Assembly (NCBI GenBank): GCA_001839685.1
Contig: MLAK01000815.1
Location: forward strand, 1-64,000
DNA: 64,000 nt
Source: Tritrichomonas foetus
Taxonomy: Eukaryota > Parabasalia > Tritrichomonadida > Tritrichomonadidae
Reading direction: 5' to 3'
Below are positions 9,801 through 18,234 of this stretch, piece after piece. Made by a program: the position numbers and the translations under genes. The notes under the pieces are model-generated. The model had not been told where the DNA came from and searched no databases. It worked only from the letters and a program-made list of their open reading frames with translations. Numbering within the stretch: the stretch's first letter is position 1; each line of letters opens with the position of its first letter.

Positions 9801-12473
9801 TTGCTCAAAAATAGGTCCAGTAAATAATCCAATATCATAATGTAAGTTATTTTTTTCTTTAATTTGTTCAGCAACTTCTAAAACTGTCATGTTTTTTTCT
9901 ACACTCATTTCAAAAGAAAGATCATCTAACTTAAACAGCTGTTTCGGTGGATTTATAATAACTTTAAGAAAATTGTCTTTGATGTACGGTATTTCTGATA
10001 CTGTTAAATTACGATCATATACTTTTTTCGCGAATTGCATTTCTTGTCTTTCTTCTTTAACATTTGTATACTTGTTTAGAATCTCACTAATTGTCATATC
10101 TGGTGAGAGTGCAGCTTTTTTTTCAGTTCGTTGACCTGATGATACATCAACTATCAAAATCGTATAAATGATTTTAATAGAGATTGGTGTTTCCTTTTCT
10201 TTAGCTGTTGGATAGCTTCTGATCATATCTTCTTCGTCAATTTGCGTATTGTTGTCATAAAAAGCATAATTTTGATCTTCCATTAAATCATTTATCTCTT
10301 TAAACGTAGATGTTTCTGGTATCTCTAACTCCATAGGTTCATTCCCTTTGAGATGAAAATAGTATTTTGAAAGATTCGCAATTGCATGAATCTTCTTTGA
10401 TAAATCAATTTGATAAATACTCTGAGTGAAATCAGTTATAAATTTTCGACTTAGTTGGAAGCTAAATTTGCGCTTCTTCGTTGTAAAAATTAGATCAGAC
10501 AATTCATTGAATTTTGAGAACACGTTAATTGGAAATGTTTCAACCTTCTTGTTTGGAAACTCAATGCTAACATCAATATCCGAGCCAACAACTGTGATTT
10601 CTGGATTTGTTATAGGAATGTAAGATAAAACATAATCGTTTTGCTGATCAAATGAATCATTTTCAAAAGAAAATTTGATATAGTCTATACTAATTTGAAC
10701 ATTTGAAGTTTCTCTCCATTTTTCATAAAATAATTTCTTCGCCATATTTATTGTTATCGAATTCGGAAGATCCATTTCTGTTTCATGATCAGCATTTTTA
10801 ACTTTAAAGTGGAAACCGATGTTCGATTTCTTGATGAAACTGACTTTCCTATCATTAATTTCGCGTAATTTCGTGTTATTATTAATTATAGTTTGAGTAT
10901 CATTGGATAGTAATAAATATGTTTCTTCTTTCTTACCCCATTCCTTGAAAATTTCTGATATAGAAATGCTAGAAAAATTCTCAAAAAGAGTATAATCATC
11001 ATTAGCTTTGATAAAGCATTTCGAAACGATGCCCTTTAATGTTAATTCTGTAATCTGAATGCATCTGGTTTGAAGATCAGGCTCAGCATTATTAATAAAT
11101 ATTGTTATATAATGTCCATCTGTATCTTCATTTTCCTCCCGGATTTTATTCAAAATATCCCCTAAAGTTAATTTTCTTTTGGATATTTTTATCTCACTTA
11201 AAATTTGACCATTTTCATGTGATCGTAAAATAATATATGGAACAACTGTTATTGTTTCCCCCGAATATTTGTGAGCTGGCTGATTGAGTTCAATATTGGA
11301 CTTTCCTTTTCTTATTAAATAAAAATTGGATTTAAAATTAATTTTTCGATGAATTTTGTTGACAAGATCGGTCAATTTCTGGCCTTTTTTGAAAGATACT
11401 TCATAAGAAGTTTTATAAAACTTTACTGTAAATGAATATACTTCTTCTTCTTCACTATCTTCTTCTTCTTCTTCATTATCTTCTTCTTCTTCACATGTAT
11501 AATTTCCTTTAGGATTACTGGCAATTTTTTCTTTCCTTTCTTCCATTTCGAGAATTTTTGTCCTTGTTACTGTTTCTGTTTTGAGTTCTATAGTTATAAA
11601 GAGTGGCAAACCTGATTGATATTTCTCCACAATTGGAAAGTGATTCTCTTTCTTCATAAATTGAACAGTATATTTTTGTCCAATGTTCGAAAAATTGTCT
11701 TCAGCTTCTTCATTATCTTTGAAAAAATAAATGTCTTCTTTTTCTGATTTTGTTATAGATTTGACTGGGGGATATGTATCTCTAATTTCATAAGTAACGT
11801 TATGTTTAAGCTTGTCTTCAAAAAGTAAGGGCTTGCCTGATTTTGGATCAACAATCTTGCAATAGCTTTGAAGAATCTCATTCAAATGCCTGTAAGCTGA
11901 AAGAGCACTTTGATCATCCTCTAAATAAAGGTGGTATAAGGAATCATTTTGTGAAAAGTAGTAAATTTCATCTTCAGAGACAAGATTGATTTCTATTTCT
12001 TTATTAGTCATAGAGTTAATTGTGTTGTCATCATCATCTTCAAAATATGCCAATGGACTGCCTGGAGAAGCAAATAAATATTTTATCTCATTATTTATTA
12101 ATCCTGGATTTTCATCTTCAAAATCATAAAGAATATATTCACAATCTAATGGGGAGGTAGTTTTAAGTGAATATTTCGTCTTTTGGAAATTAATTGTGAT
12201 TGTAACTTCGTCAGATAAATAGAGTTCGATATTAGAATCATGGTTGGCAGGCAAGATTTCTTTTATGGTTTTTGATCCATCAACATGGCGGTCTTTATAT
12301 CGGATGAACATGTTTTGGTTGTATAGTTGAAATATGTATTCGTTCAAGCTTTTCGATGAATTGATAGTCTCCCTTTTTTGAGAAAAGTCAGAATAGAGGA
12401 CAAATGTGACTGTATATTCGAGATCTTCTTCGCTCATTAGATGACGAAATGAAAAATTTGGAATATTTGACAT
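6852..12473 (-). CDS. Giant tandem ubiquitin-like-fold protein with UBA-like C-terminus
   Basis: A single open frame of 1,873 residues. Most of it can be parsed into roughly 80-100-residue blocks with the beta-grasp pattern: two strands, a helix, then a short turn with polar loop and a final hydrophobic strand. One of the clearest reads KQLPNDCVLKDLQITKNDL, the equivalent of the ubiquitin loop before strand 5; others are LSFEMSVEKNMTVLEVAEQI and YSFQLNEETYVKELPDEATV. I estimate 15-20 blocks. An acidic Glu run sits near residues 322-342. The last about 40 residues (AKEFNIDEKLALSIAAECN...) resemble a UBA helix bundle. No block ends in a processable Gly-Gly, so it is unlikely to be a polyubiquitin precursor. 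A scaffold or ubiquitin-mimic role is inference. An initiator-like TCACCAAA lies 13 nt upstream of the ATG. Confidence 0.7.
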   Translation of the reverse strand: MSNIPNFSFRHLMSEEDLEYTVTFVLYSDFSQKRETINSSKSLNEYIFQLYNQNMFIRYKDRHVDGSKTIKEILPANHDSNIELYLSDEVTITINFQKTKYSLKTTSPLDCEYILYDFEDENPGLINNEIKYLFASPGSPLAYFEDDDDNTINSMTNKEIEINLVSEDEIYYFSQNDSLYHLYLEDDQSALSAYRHLNEILQSYCKIVDPKSGKPLLFEDKLKHNVTYEIRDTYPPVKSITKSEKEDIYFFKDNEEAEDNFSNIGQKYTVQFMKKENHFPIVEKYQSGLPLFITIELKTETVTRTKILEMEERKEKIASNPKGNYTCEEEEDNEEEEEDSEEEEVYSFTVKFYKTSYEVSFKKGQKLTDLVNKIHRKINFKSNFYLIRKGKSNIELNQPAHKYSGETITVVPYIILRSHENGQILSEIKISKRKLTLGDILNKIREENEDTDGHYITIFINNAEPDLQTRCIQITELTLKGIVSKCFIKANDDYTLFENFSSISISEIFKEWGKKEETYLLLSNDTQTIINNNTKLREINDRKVSFIKKSNIGFHFKVKNADHETEMDLPNSITINMAKKLFYEKWRETSNVQISIDYIKFSFENDSFDQQNDYVLSYIPITNPEITVVGSDIDVSIEFPNKKVETFPINVFSKFNELSDLIFTTKKRKFSFQLSRKFITDFTQSIYQIDLSKKIHAIANLSKYYFHLKGNEPMELEIPETSTFKEINDLMEDQNYAFYDNNTQIDEEDMIRSYPTAKEKETPISIKIIYTILIVDVSSGQRTEKKAALSPDMTISEILNKYTNVKEERQEMQFAKKVYDRNLTVSEIPYIKDNFLKVIINPPKQLFKLDDLSFEMSVEKNMTVLEVAEQIKEKNNLHYDIGLFTGPIFEQTQLEEDSKFYSSKHNIKESDIITLKKIDPKYKIHFGENTYNMRLKEGSIINDILKREEFLPKDDRHQIHIEFNGKVLKNSHKLNSNERELHVIIDDPVYQFDYNGKTHSLQIKDGSLIKTVINQIAKLFPDLNDIKINRIDLNTEKIAEVMYNDIKFGIDITNKDPIEILVGDPYYNWEVEGYNSKMFESLQFPVEYTVEDAINNVEEEYGKKHNGFILIDEDGNEIKDMTLNLFENKLYDKHYSFRKAGFKVNLTLNKDDPLECFVRANSICDLKSVILSHLYAVDNILTLKDEINRHQIREDRLKVNYQNKYYALSDIKYEIGKSDRIIIHLLPPFYIFSTIENEHRIDLKNKISKKLLSKQLKIQKRNFKLYHSFQPIKLSSLNSIESGSSVNIVTYQKRFKVKERNTNLVRDLIINQKNPSIDEIKMLIAGLYDKNISPNRVTLFIQGEMVNCEDFDEIENGDDEIEVVFKGREYSFQLNEETYVKELPDEATVDFALTELAKETPHLNHKYNLIFKEKQLPNDCVLKDLQITKNDLIYVIKESKQELIYNGTTYNLPNNKLLNEADLINYMENKIGIDVENAQFTCNNISIRPNEFFKQHKNSKIKVTVKQDIKFNNFQNKEYNNIFCRTDKIGSVRNQICKELGKQHLIMKADGHFLPNDLHLFQVKSQISTEFFEGKCTKKIIKLPAGSKSPNIRINFTSDANGLQLRKILSDKRALMNYPKFDLLFEGIPIKDDDMLANIGQEIEVFTEPITSIEFIYNNIETKQSELISGRKISSYKKELGWEDKIFITHGKLLNDASNLNILEKYEDKVVIVIDEDPLTDDMFKTAKSALLKVQPRMELETFEIIDFEEPNNNRITLKFNSFKNKKIDSVRQETAKLAHYNPQNVHLYIYFKEDRLALLDGDEKVSAVLHEIKNNPIYYMVYQNNLTNYLKRQAQRQAKEFNIDEKLALSIAAECNSDSNYFIDTLTRRFGK

Positions 12474-12480
12474 TTATTCT

Positions 12481-12488
12481 TTTGGTGA
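12481..12488 (-). promoter_or_regulatory. Initiator-like TCACCAAA
   Basis: Matches the trichomonad initiator pattern TCA(+1)YWW and would give a 13-nt 5' UTR for the giant ubiquitin-like gene. Confidence 0.5.
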
Positions 12489-12924
12489 ATCTTGGTCAAA
12501 TTTCTTATCGATTCAGCCAAATACACATTGAATTTTTCTAATTGGCATTTTTTCAAAACTAGATCCTGGAAAGAACGATAAACACAAAAAGTTATTATTT
12601 TCATTCAATAAAACTTTCCATTTTTTGAAGCCAGTTTAGATATAAAGGCTTTTATAACTACCCAAAAAGTTAAAGGAACTTTGGAGATGAAATTTGGAGG
12701 GTAAAATTGAGCAAGATAATCATCTTTTCTTTCATGAAAGATGAATATAGAGATGCTACTCAAACACCATGATTTGCCACATAATTCTCACATGATATGA
12801 TATATGAACATGCAGAAAAAATTTTAATGTCAAGGATTTCGATGATACGGCCAAATACATACAGAAAGAAAACTTTAAAAATATTCGTTTTTTAACGTAC
12901 ATAGCATTTTTTCGAATTAGAGAA
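12489..12924. other. Divergent promoter region
   Basis: Lies between the giant gene and rubrerythrin, which are transcribed away from each other. I see no other element in it, and no clear initiator for rubrerythrin. Confidence 0.4.
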
Positions 12925-13542
12925 ATGTCACAATCCCCACCAGCAACAGCCGCTCCAGTACAAATTTCATTAAAAGGATCGCGCACAGAGAAAAATCTCG
13001 CAGCCGCATATGCTCATGAATCGATGGCTAGAAACAAATATACATATTTCGCAAGCAGGGCTAAGAAAGACGGCTATGAGCAAATTTCTGCCATATTCCT
13101 TGAGACAGCTGAAAACGAACGAGAGCATGCGAAAAAGTTTTTGAAGCTCATGAAAGGTGATGGATCTCAGGTTCACGTTCAATTCCAAGTTCCGGGATTT
13201 TCAATTCAAAACACACTTGAAAACTTAAAGAGTTCAGCTGAAGGCGAATTAGAAGAACACTCACAAATGTATCCACATATGGCAGCTATTGCTGAGCAGG
13301 AAGGTTTTGATGAAATTGCTAAAACTTTTCGTGCCATTGCCTGTGTTGAGCGTGAGCATCAAATGCGTTTCCTTCTTCTTGCAAAACAGGTAGAAACTGG
13401 AACAGTCTTTAAGAGGAATCGTGAAGTGAGCTGGAAATGCAGAAATTGTGGTAATGTTGTTGTTGGGTTTGAAGCACCTGCAGAATGCCCTGTTTGTGGC
13501 CATGCACAAAGCTATTATGAAATGAAGGAGGTTCTTGAATAA
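12925..13542 (+). CDS. rbr: Rubrerythrin
   Basis: A 205-residue non-haem iron peroxidase that reduces hydrogen peroxide to water in anaerobes, with reducing power delivered through the rubredoxin centre. The ferritin-like four-helix domain shows the diiron-ligand helices AAAYAHESMARNKY, ETAENEREHAKKF, EGELEEHSQMYPHM and ACVEREHQMRF. The C-terminal rubredoxin domain has two CXXC knuckles, CRNCGN and CPVCGH. Length and order match the classical bacterial type. The 22-residue N-terminal extension is Pro/Ala-rich and does not look like a trichomonad hydrogenosomal presequence (no MLS..R..F pattern), so cytosolic location is possible; in Trichomonas the enzyme has been reported in hydrogenosomes. 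The family in protists is usually attributed to transfer from anaerobic bacteria. Confidence 0.96.
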   Translation: MSQSPPATAAPVQISLKGSRTEKNLAAAYAHESMARNKYTYFASRAKKDGYEQISAIFLETAENEREHAKKFLKLMKGDGSQVHVQFQVPGFSIQNTLENLKSSAEGELEEHSQMYPHMAAIAEQEGFDEIAKTFRAIACVEREHQMRFLLLAKQVETGTVFKRNREVSWKCRNCGNVVVGFEAPAECPVCGHAQSYYEMKEVLE

Positions 13543-14157
13543 AATATTATTATCCATTTCTGACTGATTCATAAATTGAATTTAACAAAACATTGAATTG
13601 TTCTGTTTTTTAACACCTCACACAATAAACCATTTTAAAAATATTTTCTTTTTTTATGATTGAATACGATTGGATGAATGGTTTTTCTTTCCTTGACAAA
13701 ATAACAAAAGAATACATATCTTTTATACATCATTGTTACTTCAACGAACTGAAAGAAAAAGGGAAAACTTGGTCAATCTTCATCAAATTGGATGATTGTG
13801 TCAGTAACAGAAAAATATCATATATTATCATTCATTCAGTATGAATCTTATAGAAAAGTCATTTCAGTTGTCGAGTATGCTATTCATTGAAGCAATGATG
13901 ACCGATAGAAAAATATAAACATGTACCTCTGAACGAATATTTATGTAAATATTTACAAGCTCTTTACCGTTTGTAGTATAAAAGGAAAAAAAGTGATTGA
14001 TTAAAATGAGGCAGCAACAAAAAGGTTGTCAAATCTTACCTACTTCATGATTGGTAAATTTTAAGCAGTTTAATATCATTCAAAATTAAAATACAAAAAT
14101 TACAGTAAATCAAACAAAAACATCAACAATAAATCTAATTTACAAAATAATTATCAA
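13543..14157. other. Intergenic, no supported gene
   Basis: Separates the convergent rubrerythrin and HMG-box genes. A 62-codon plus-strand ORF (13656-13844) is present but has no recognisable feature and was not called. Confidence 0.4.
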
Positions 14158-14784
14158 TTATAATTTTGGTGGTTCAGACGACACTTCTTTATCAGTCTCC
14201 TTTCCATCGTTATTGTTTTCTGTATTTCTTTGGTCTCCATTTTCATTTTTCAGGCTTTGACAATATTGGCGCCATTCTTTATCAAAGGCAATTCTTTGTT
14301 CATCGGAAAGAGAGCTCCATTCCTTTGCTATTCCTGGAATTGTTGTTTTCACACAAATAGAAGCGCCTTGCTGTTTGAGTTCGTTCATTCTTTTATGGAC
14401 GAAATAAGTATAACTCGAATTGTGGGTAATTCCTGGCTTGTGTCCGTCACGAGCGCCCCTCAAATGAGATTTAATTGTATGGTTTTTGACTTTTTTGATT
14501 TTTATTGTCTTGGAAATATTGAATAAATGCCTGGAAGAACCGCGTAAATCTGGGCCGAAGTCGTATTCTCGAAGGGCGTTGTCGAACTTAGTAATTGAAT
14601 TATTTTCATTGGCGCCAATCAAAGACCATTTCAATTGGAGAAATTCATACCAGGCAACATTTTGTCGATCGTTTTCAGTCATTGTTGGATTATCCTGGCG
14701 AAGTTCTTCGGTCCTTTGTTGGCTGTATAATTGCCATACTGATGACTCAACTTGATTTAGGTTTTGTTGTGTATTTGAACGCAT
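14158..14784 (-). CDS. Protein with two HMG-box-like domains
   Basis: 208 residues. The second half holds an HMG-box-like segment at about 125-172 (SYTYFVHKRMNELKQQG, then IAKEWSSLSDEQRIAFDKEW), which has the aromatic-rich helix 1, the WSSLS turn and the charged helix 3 of the family. A weaker copy at about 15-65 (WQLYSQQRTEELRQDNPTM) looks like a degenerate first box. The C-terminal tail is Asn/Glu/Asp-rich, as in HMGB proteins. It should bend or bind DNA in the nucleus and could be a chromatin architectural protein. The family call is firm for the second box and tentative for the first. An initiator-like site lies 23 nt upstream. Three plus-strand ORFs overlapping it are shadows. Confidence 0.72.
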   Translation of the reverse strand: MRSNTQQNLNQVESSVWQLYSQQRTEELRQDNPTMTENDRQNVAWYEFLQLKWSLIGANENNSITKFDNALREYDFGPDLRGSSRHLFNISKTIKIKKVKNHTIKSHLRGARDGHKPGITHNSSYTYFVHKRMNELKQQGASICVKTTIPGIAKEWSSLSDEQRIAFDKEWRQYCQSLKNENGDQRNTENNNDGKETDKEVSSEPPKL

Positions 14785-14801
14785 TTTACTTTTTTTTGCT
14801 G

Positions 14802-14809
14802 TATTATGA
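14802..14809 (-). promoter_or_regulatory. Initiator-like TCATAATA
   Basis: TCAYWW-type site giving a 23-nt 5' UTR for the HMG-box gene. Confidence 0.45.
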
Positions 14810-14998
14810 ATGTTTTTATTAACCAGCTTAAATTAGCCTTTTTTTTACCCTAAACCGAAATTTTTTTAACAGAGACTTTTTTCAATAAAGATGAGACGCT
14901 ATTTCTATATGTATATGGTCATATGTGATGGCCATTTATTGATTTAAAAGGTAATCAAGATGAAAAACGTTTTTTCTTAAATTTTAAACGTTCGCATA

Positions 14999-15006
14999 TC
15001 ATTTGA
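14999..15006 (+). promoter_or_regulatory. Initiator-like TCATTTGA
   Basis: TCAYWW-type site giving a 10-nt 5' UTR for the IFT25 gene. Confidence 0.5.
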
Positions 15007-15010
15007 GAAA

Positions 15011-15439
15011 ATGGTGAGTACCGTTCCGATGGATATGTTTTACGCAACATCACTCGACAGTGAGCATCCTCCTACAAACATTATTGACAACGATGAAACG
15101 ACATTCTGGATGACAACTGGATTATTCCCACAAGAAGTCGTAATGCAGTTTAAAAAACCAGCGCAGATTACCAGAATCACAACAGTTACTGGCAAAGTTA
15201 AGAATATGGTTGTTTATGCCGCTTCAGACAAGGCGCTAACGGAATGGGCCGAAATAGACTCGACCAACCTTCCCGCACAGCCAATCAAGCAACAAGAAAC
15301 GCATCAGCTTAATTATCAAAGAACATCGTACGGTATAAAATTGGTCATTAATAAAGGATGGGATCAATTCGCTGCCGTTTATTTGGTAAGGATTGAAGGA
15401 CCAAGCGTTCGTGAAGAAGATGAAAAGCCACAGGAGTAA
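15011..15439 (+). CDS. IFT25: Intraflagellar transport protein 25 (HSPB11-like)
   Basis: A 142-residue single-domain protein of the galactose-binding-like beta-sandwich fold. It is recognised by the family signature HPPTNIIDNDETTFWMTTG followed by FPQEVVMQF, very close to human IFT25/HSPB11 in sequence and length. The Asp/Asn/Thr cluster in that signature forms the calcium site in the human protein. IFT25 pairs with IFT27 in the IFT-B complex that carries cargo along flagella, which fits a flagellated protist. Complete, no odd features; a charged Glu/Asp tail ends the protein. Confidence 0.93.
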   Translation: MVSTVPMDMFYATSLDSEHPPTNIIDNDETTFWMTTGLFPQEVVMQFKKPAQITRITTVTGKVKNMVVYAASDKALTEWAEIDSTNLPAQPIKQQETHQLNYQRTSYGIKLVINKGWDQFAAVYLVRIEGPSVREEDEKPQE

Positions 15440-15725
15440 CAGAAAGCAATATTATATATTAAAAAGAAAGAAAAATTATCTAAAATTAATAATTATTATT
15501 TTTTCCACAATATTAATCAGGGTTACAGCGCTATATTTATGTGTCATTTCTATCGGGTAATGCCATATAATTACTGTGGCAACATTATATTTTGTCTGAT
15601 AATTTGCAAATTGTTTCATTCGTTTCACTTTTATTTTCGTCAAGATTTTGCATGTGAATAGCCAAAAATGTATTGAATACGAAAACGATAGAAAAATGTA
15701 AACTATTTAAAAAAAATAGTTTCGA

Positions 15726-17798
15726 ATGAGATCGAACAACTATCCTCCAGAACAATTTGGGAGGCAATATGACGAACGTCAACCAAGCAATACTGATCGA
15801 AAACAAAATAGCAACAATAATCGATTTTTTTATACTCCTGGTCAAAACGCATCGGGAAATCCAAATCAAGGGGGATTAAATCTTTCGCTTAACCAGCCAA
15901 AACAACAACCAAATCCACCATCACAAAATTATCAACGTAGTAAAGGACCAAAAGGCGAATACAACTCCTCAAAAAAAGGAAATTACATACAATATGAAAA
16001 ACCACCAAAACAGAGTTCAATTAAAATTGAAGTCCCTCGTTCTACAACACCAAATATACAATTCGAAAACATTAAAAAACGAGGCGATTCGGATGCAATT
16101 AATATTGCGAATATTTGCCCGCCTCGAACAAACTCTTCTCAAATCAAAATCGAACACTCAAATATCGTCACAAGGTCATCTTCTGGTGATGTTAAAGCTC
16201 CATCAAAATCCACTGAACCCAAGATTAAAATTGAGAGATCACAGCCAGAGAGTAAAACCATCATTTTATCAAATTCCAGTATTTCTGGTGAATTATGTCC
16301 ATTTTGTGGTGTTGTCTCCCTTCCATTTTATGATTTAATGAATCACATCATCATCGCTCATAAATTAAACGGTCTCCTTGAAGAAACATTTCGATCTTCT
16401 AAATCGCCTGGTATTTGCTCGAAATGTATGGAAGGTGTAAGTGATGCCCAATTTGTTATGCATTGTATTCATGCACACGAAGTGTCTGTTCTTGAAATGT
16501 TTCGCGATCGCTGTATTGAGCAATTTTCAACGAAACAAAATGAAATTGAATCTTTTATTGAAACGCATGCCCCACATATTAATCCAAAGTTTAAACGAAC
16601 TTTTGATATTTCATCATCAAGTGAATCTGATGATGATGATGATGATATTCATAAAGATCAAAATCCACAATCCGATGATGAATATAATGAATTTATTGCA
16701 TCCACAATTCATTCAAATGGAATTGCTGCTAAATCAACAGTTAAACAAATTCCAGAACTCTTATTTGATCCAACTAAATTCGAATCCAAAAAAGATGATA
16801 CACCTTCGAATTCTGCGAAAGACTATGTCAATAAATTAGCTGATATTGAGATTTTCATGAGATTAAATAATATGTATTATGAACAACCAAATCATTTTGT
16901 TTGTAAACTCTGTAAAAAGAAATGTGATACATTAGTCAGACTTGTTGATCATTTCCTTCAACAACATCGCCTGAAAATAACTTCGGAGATTCGAAAGTCA
17001 CTATGCGTGATGAGTAAAGAAGTTTCAATGACTACTGATGAACGAGAATTAATGAAAATACCAAAACTATATCTTTGTCTCACACTCTACCCTATACTTA
17101 AGGCAAATGATGTTGTTCCCACTATTGCAATTGATGTTCCTCAAATTTATGCTGATTTCCTCCTAGAGGCCCTTTCAGTAACACAGCCAGTTGTGAATGC
17201 TTTTCATACTCCCAAGATTTTCACACAGCCCACCACCATTATGGTTAGGTTGCCAACACCACTTCCTCTCGTCTTCAGTCAATCATCAAAGCCGAATTAT
17301 GTGACAATTGGTTTCGTTGATACAACAATAATTGATGCAAAAAGTATACGCAATATTGTTTCAGATACTTTGAACAGTCTCGCCAAAACGGAGATATTCG
17401 ATGCTAAGTTCGAGAAAATTGACGCAGATTGCGGCTTCACCGATGATCAATTGATTGATTTGTGTGACGTTTTAAATGTCGATTTATTGAAAACAGATGA
17501 TATAATTGATCCAGATGGAAAAACTCGATCATTCTCCATCTTAATAATGATACAGAAGTGGTCACTTGCACAAAACGATGAAACAAGTAGAGAACTAAGA
17601 ACTTTATTTGATGAAGCAGATATGGCAGTATGCAAAAAATGTCATGAACCATTCAATATCCAGAAAGGAGGAGAATGTGTTGGACCAAAAGTAAGTGGGC
17701 TCACAATTAAGGTTAAGGGTGGCGTCCATGAAGCTGATCAGGAAATTTCTTCGTGTACATGCAATAAAATCATGTTGAAAGAATGGAGGCCTATATAA
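15726..17798 (+). CDS. C2H2 zinc-finger protein with Asn/Gln-rich N-terminus
   Basis: 690 residues. The first about 180 are disordered and rich in Asn, Gln, Pro and Lys, with repeated IKIE/IKIER short motifs. Three C-x2-C...H-x4-H type fingers follow: CPFC with NHIIIAH (about 190-213), CSKC with HCIHAH (about 229-253), and CKLC with DHFLQQH (about 391-416). An acidic Ser/Asp run lies between. A Cys cluster (CKKCHEPF...CTCNK) closes the protein. Residues 450-630 form a conserved-looking globular region I cannot place. The N-terminus carries RFFYTP, a motif also repeated in the NTF2-like protein at 23430. Nucleic-acid binding is likely; the specific role is unknown. The three fingers are too widely spaced for a standard tandem DNA reader. 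Confidence 0.7.
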   Translation: MRSNNYPPEQFGRQYDERQPSNTDRKQNSNNNRFFYTPGQNASGNPNQGGLNLSLNQPKQQPNPPSQNYQRSKGPKGEYNSSKKGNYIQYEKPPKQSSIKIEVPRSTTPNIQFENIKKRGDSDAINIANICPPRTNSSQIKIEHSNIVTRSSSGDVKAPSKSTEPKIKIERSQPESKTIILSNSSISGELCPFCGVVSLPFYDLMNHIIIAHKLNGLLEETFRSSKSPGICSKCMEGVSDAQFVMHCIHAHEVSVLEMFRDRCIEQFSTKQNEIESFIETHAPHINPKFKRTFDISSSSESDDDDDDIHKDQNPQSDDEYNEFIASTIHSNGIAAKSTVKQIPELLFDPTKFESKKDDTPSNSAKDYVNKLADIEIFMRLNNMYYEQPNHFVCKLCKKKCDTLVRLVDHFLQQHRLKITSEIRKSLCVMSKEVSMTTDERELMKIPKLYLCLTLYPILKANDVVPTIAIDVPQIYADFLLEALSVTQPVVNAFHTPKIFTQPTTIMVRLPTPLPLVFSQSSKPNYVTIGFVDTTIIDAKSIRNIVSDTLNSLAKTEIFDAKFEKIDADCGFTDDQLIDLCDVLNVDLLKTDDIIDPDGKTRSFSILIMIQKWSLAQNDETSRELRTLFDEADMAVCKKCHEPFNIQKGGECVGPKVSGLTIKVKGGVHEADQEISSCTCNKIMLKEWRPI

Positions 17799-18234
17799 TT
17801 TTGTTACTTATGATTATAAAATAGTGTTTTTTTATTATTAGTATAAAATAAAAAATTAAAAATTTCTTAATTTCAGCCTTTTTTCCTTAAGATCAATTCA
17901 TGTGGTATCAAAAGTTCAATTATAATATTCTAGCAAATGTAACTGGAAGCTTAGCATAATGATTTAATTATAATTAAAGAAAAGTTTTGATTAATAAGGT
18001 GAATTTTACAATGAATTTATCAAACAATTCTACATTGTACATATTTTGATAACATAAAGTAAAGGAATTGAGTAATATGATACATCAAGTCGTGAAAATA
18101 TTAATGTCATCAATGTATTGATCAAAATGTTTTCAAATAAACTTTACAAATAAAAAGACGAATCATAACAAGTCAGAACAATTGCAAAAAAAAGTTAAAT
18201 TTACAGAACATACTCTTTATTTCAATCTGTAGTT
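17799..18234. other. Intergenic between convergent genes
   Basis: AT-rich 3' flanks of the zinc-finger and threonine dehydratase genes. Nothing else is seen. Confidence 0.45.

Noticed and set aside
13656..13844. 62-codon plus-strand ORF with an ATG start
   Set aside because: Some protein-like character but no motif, promoter or neighbour support; not enough to call.
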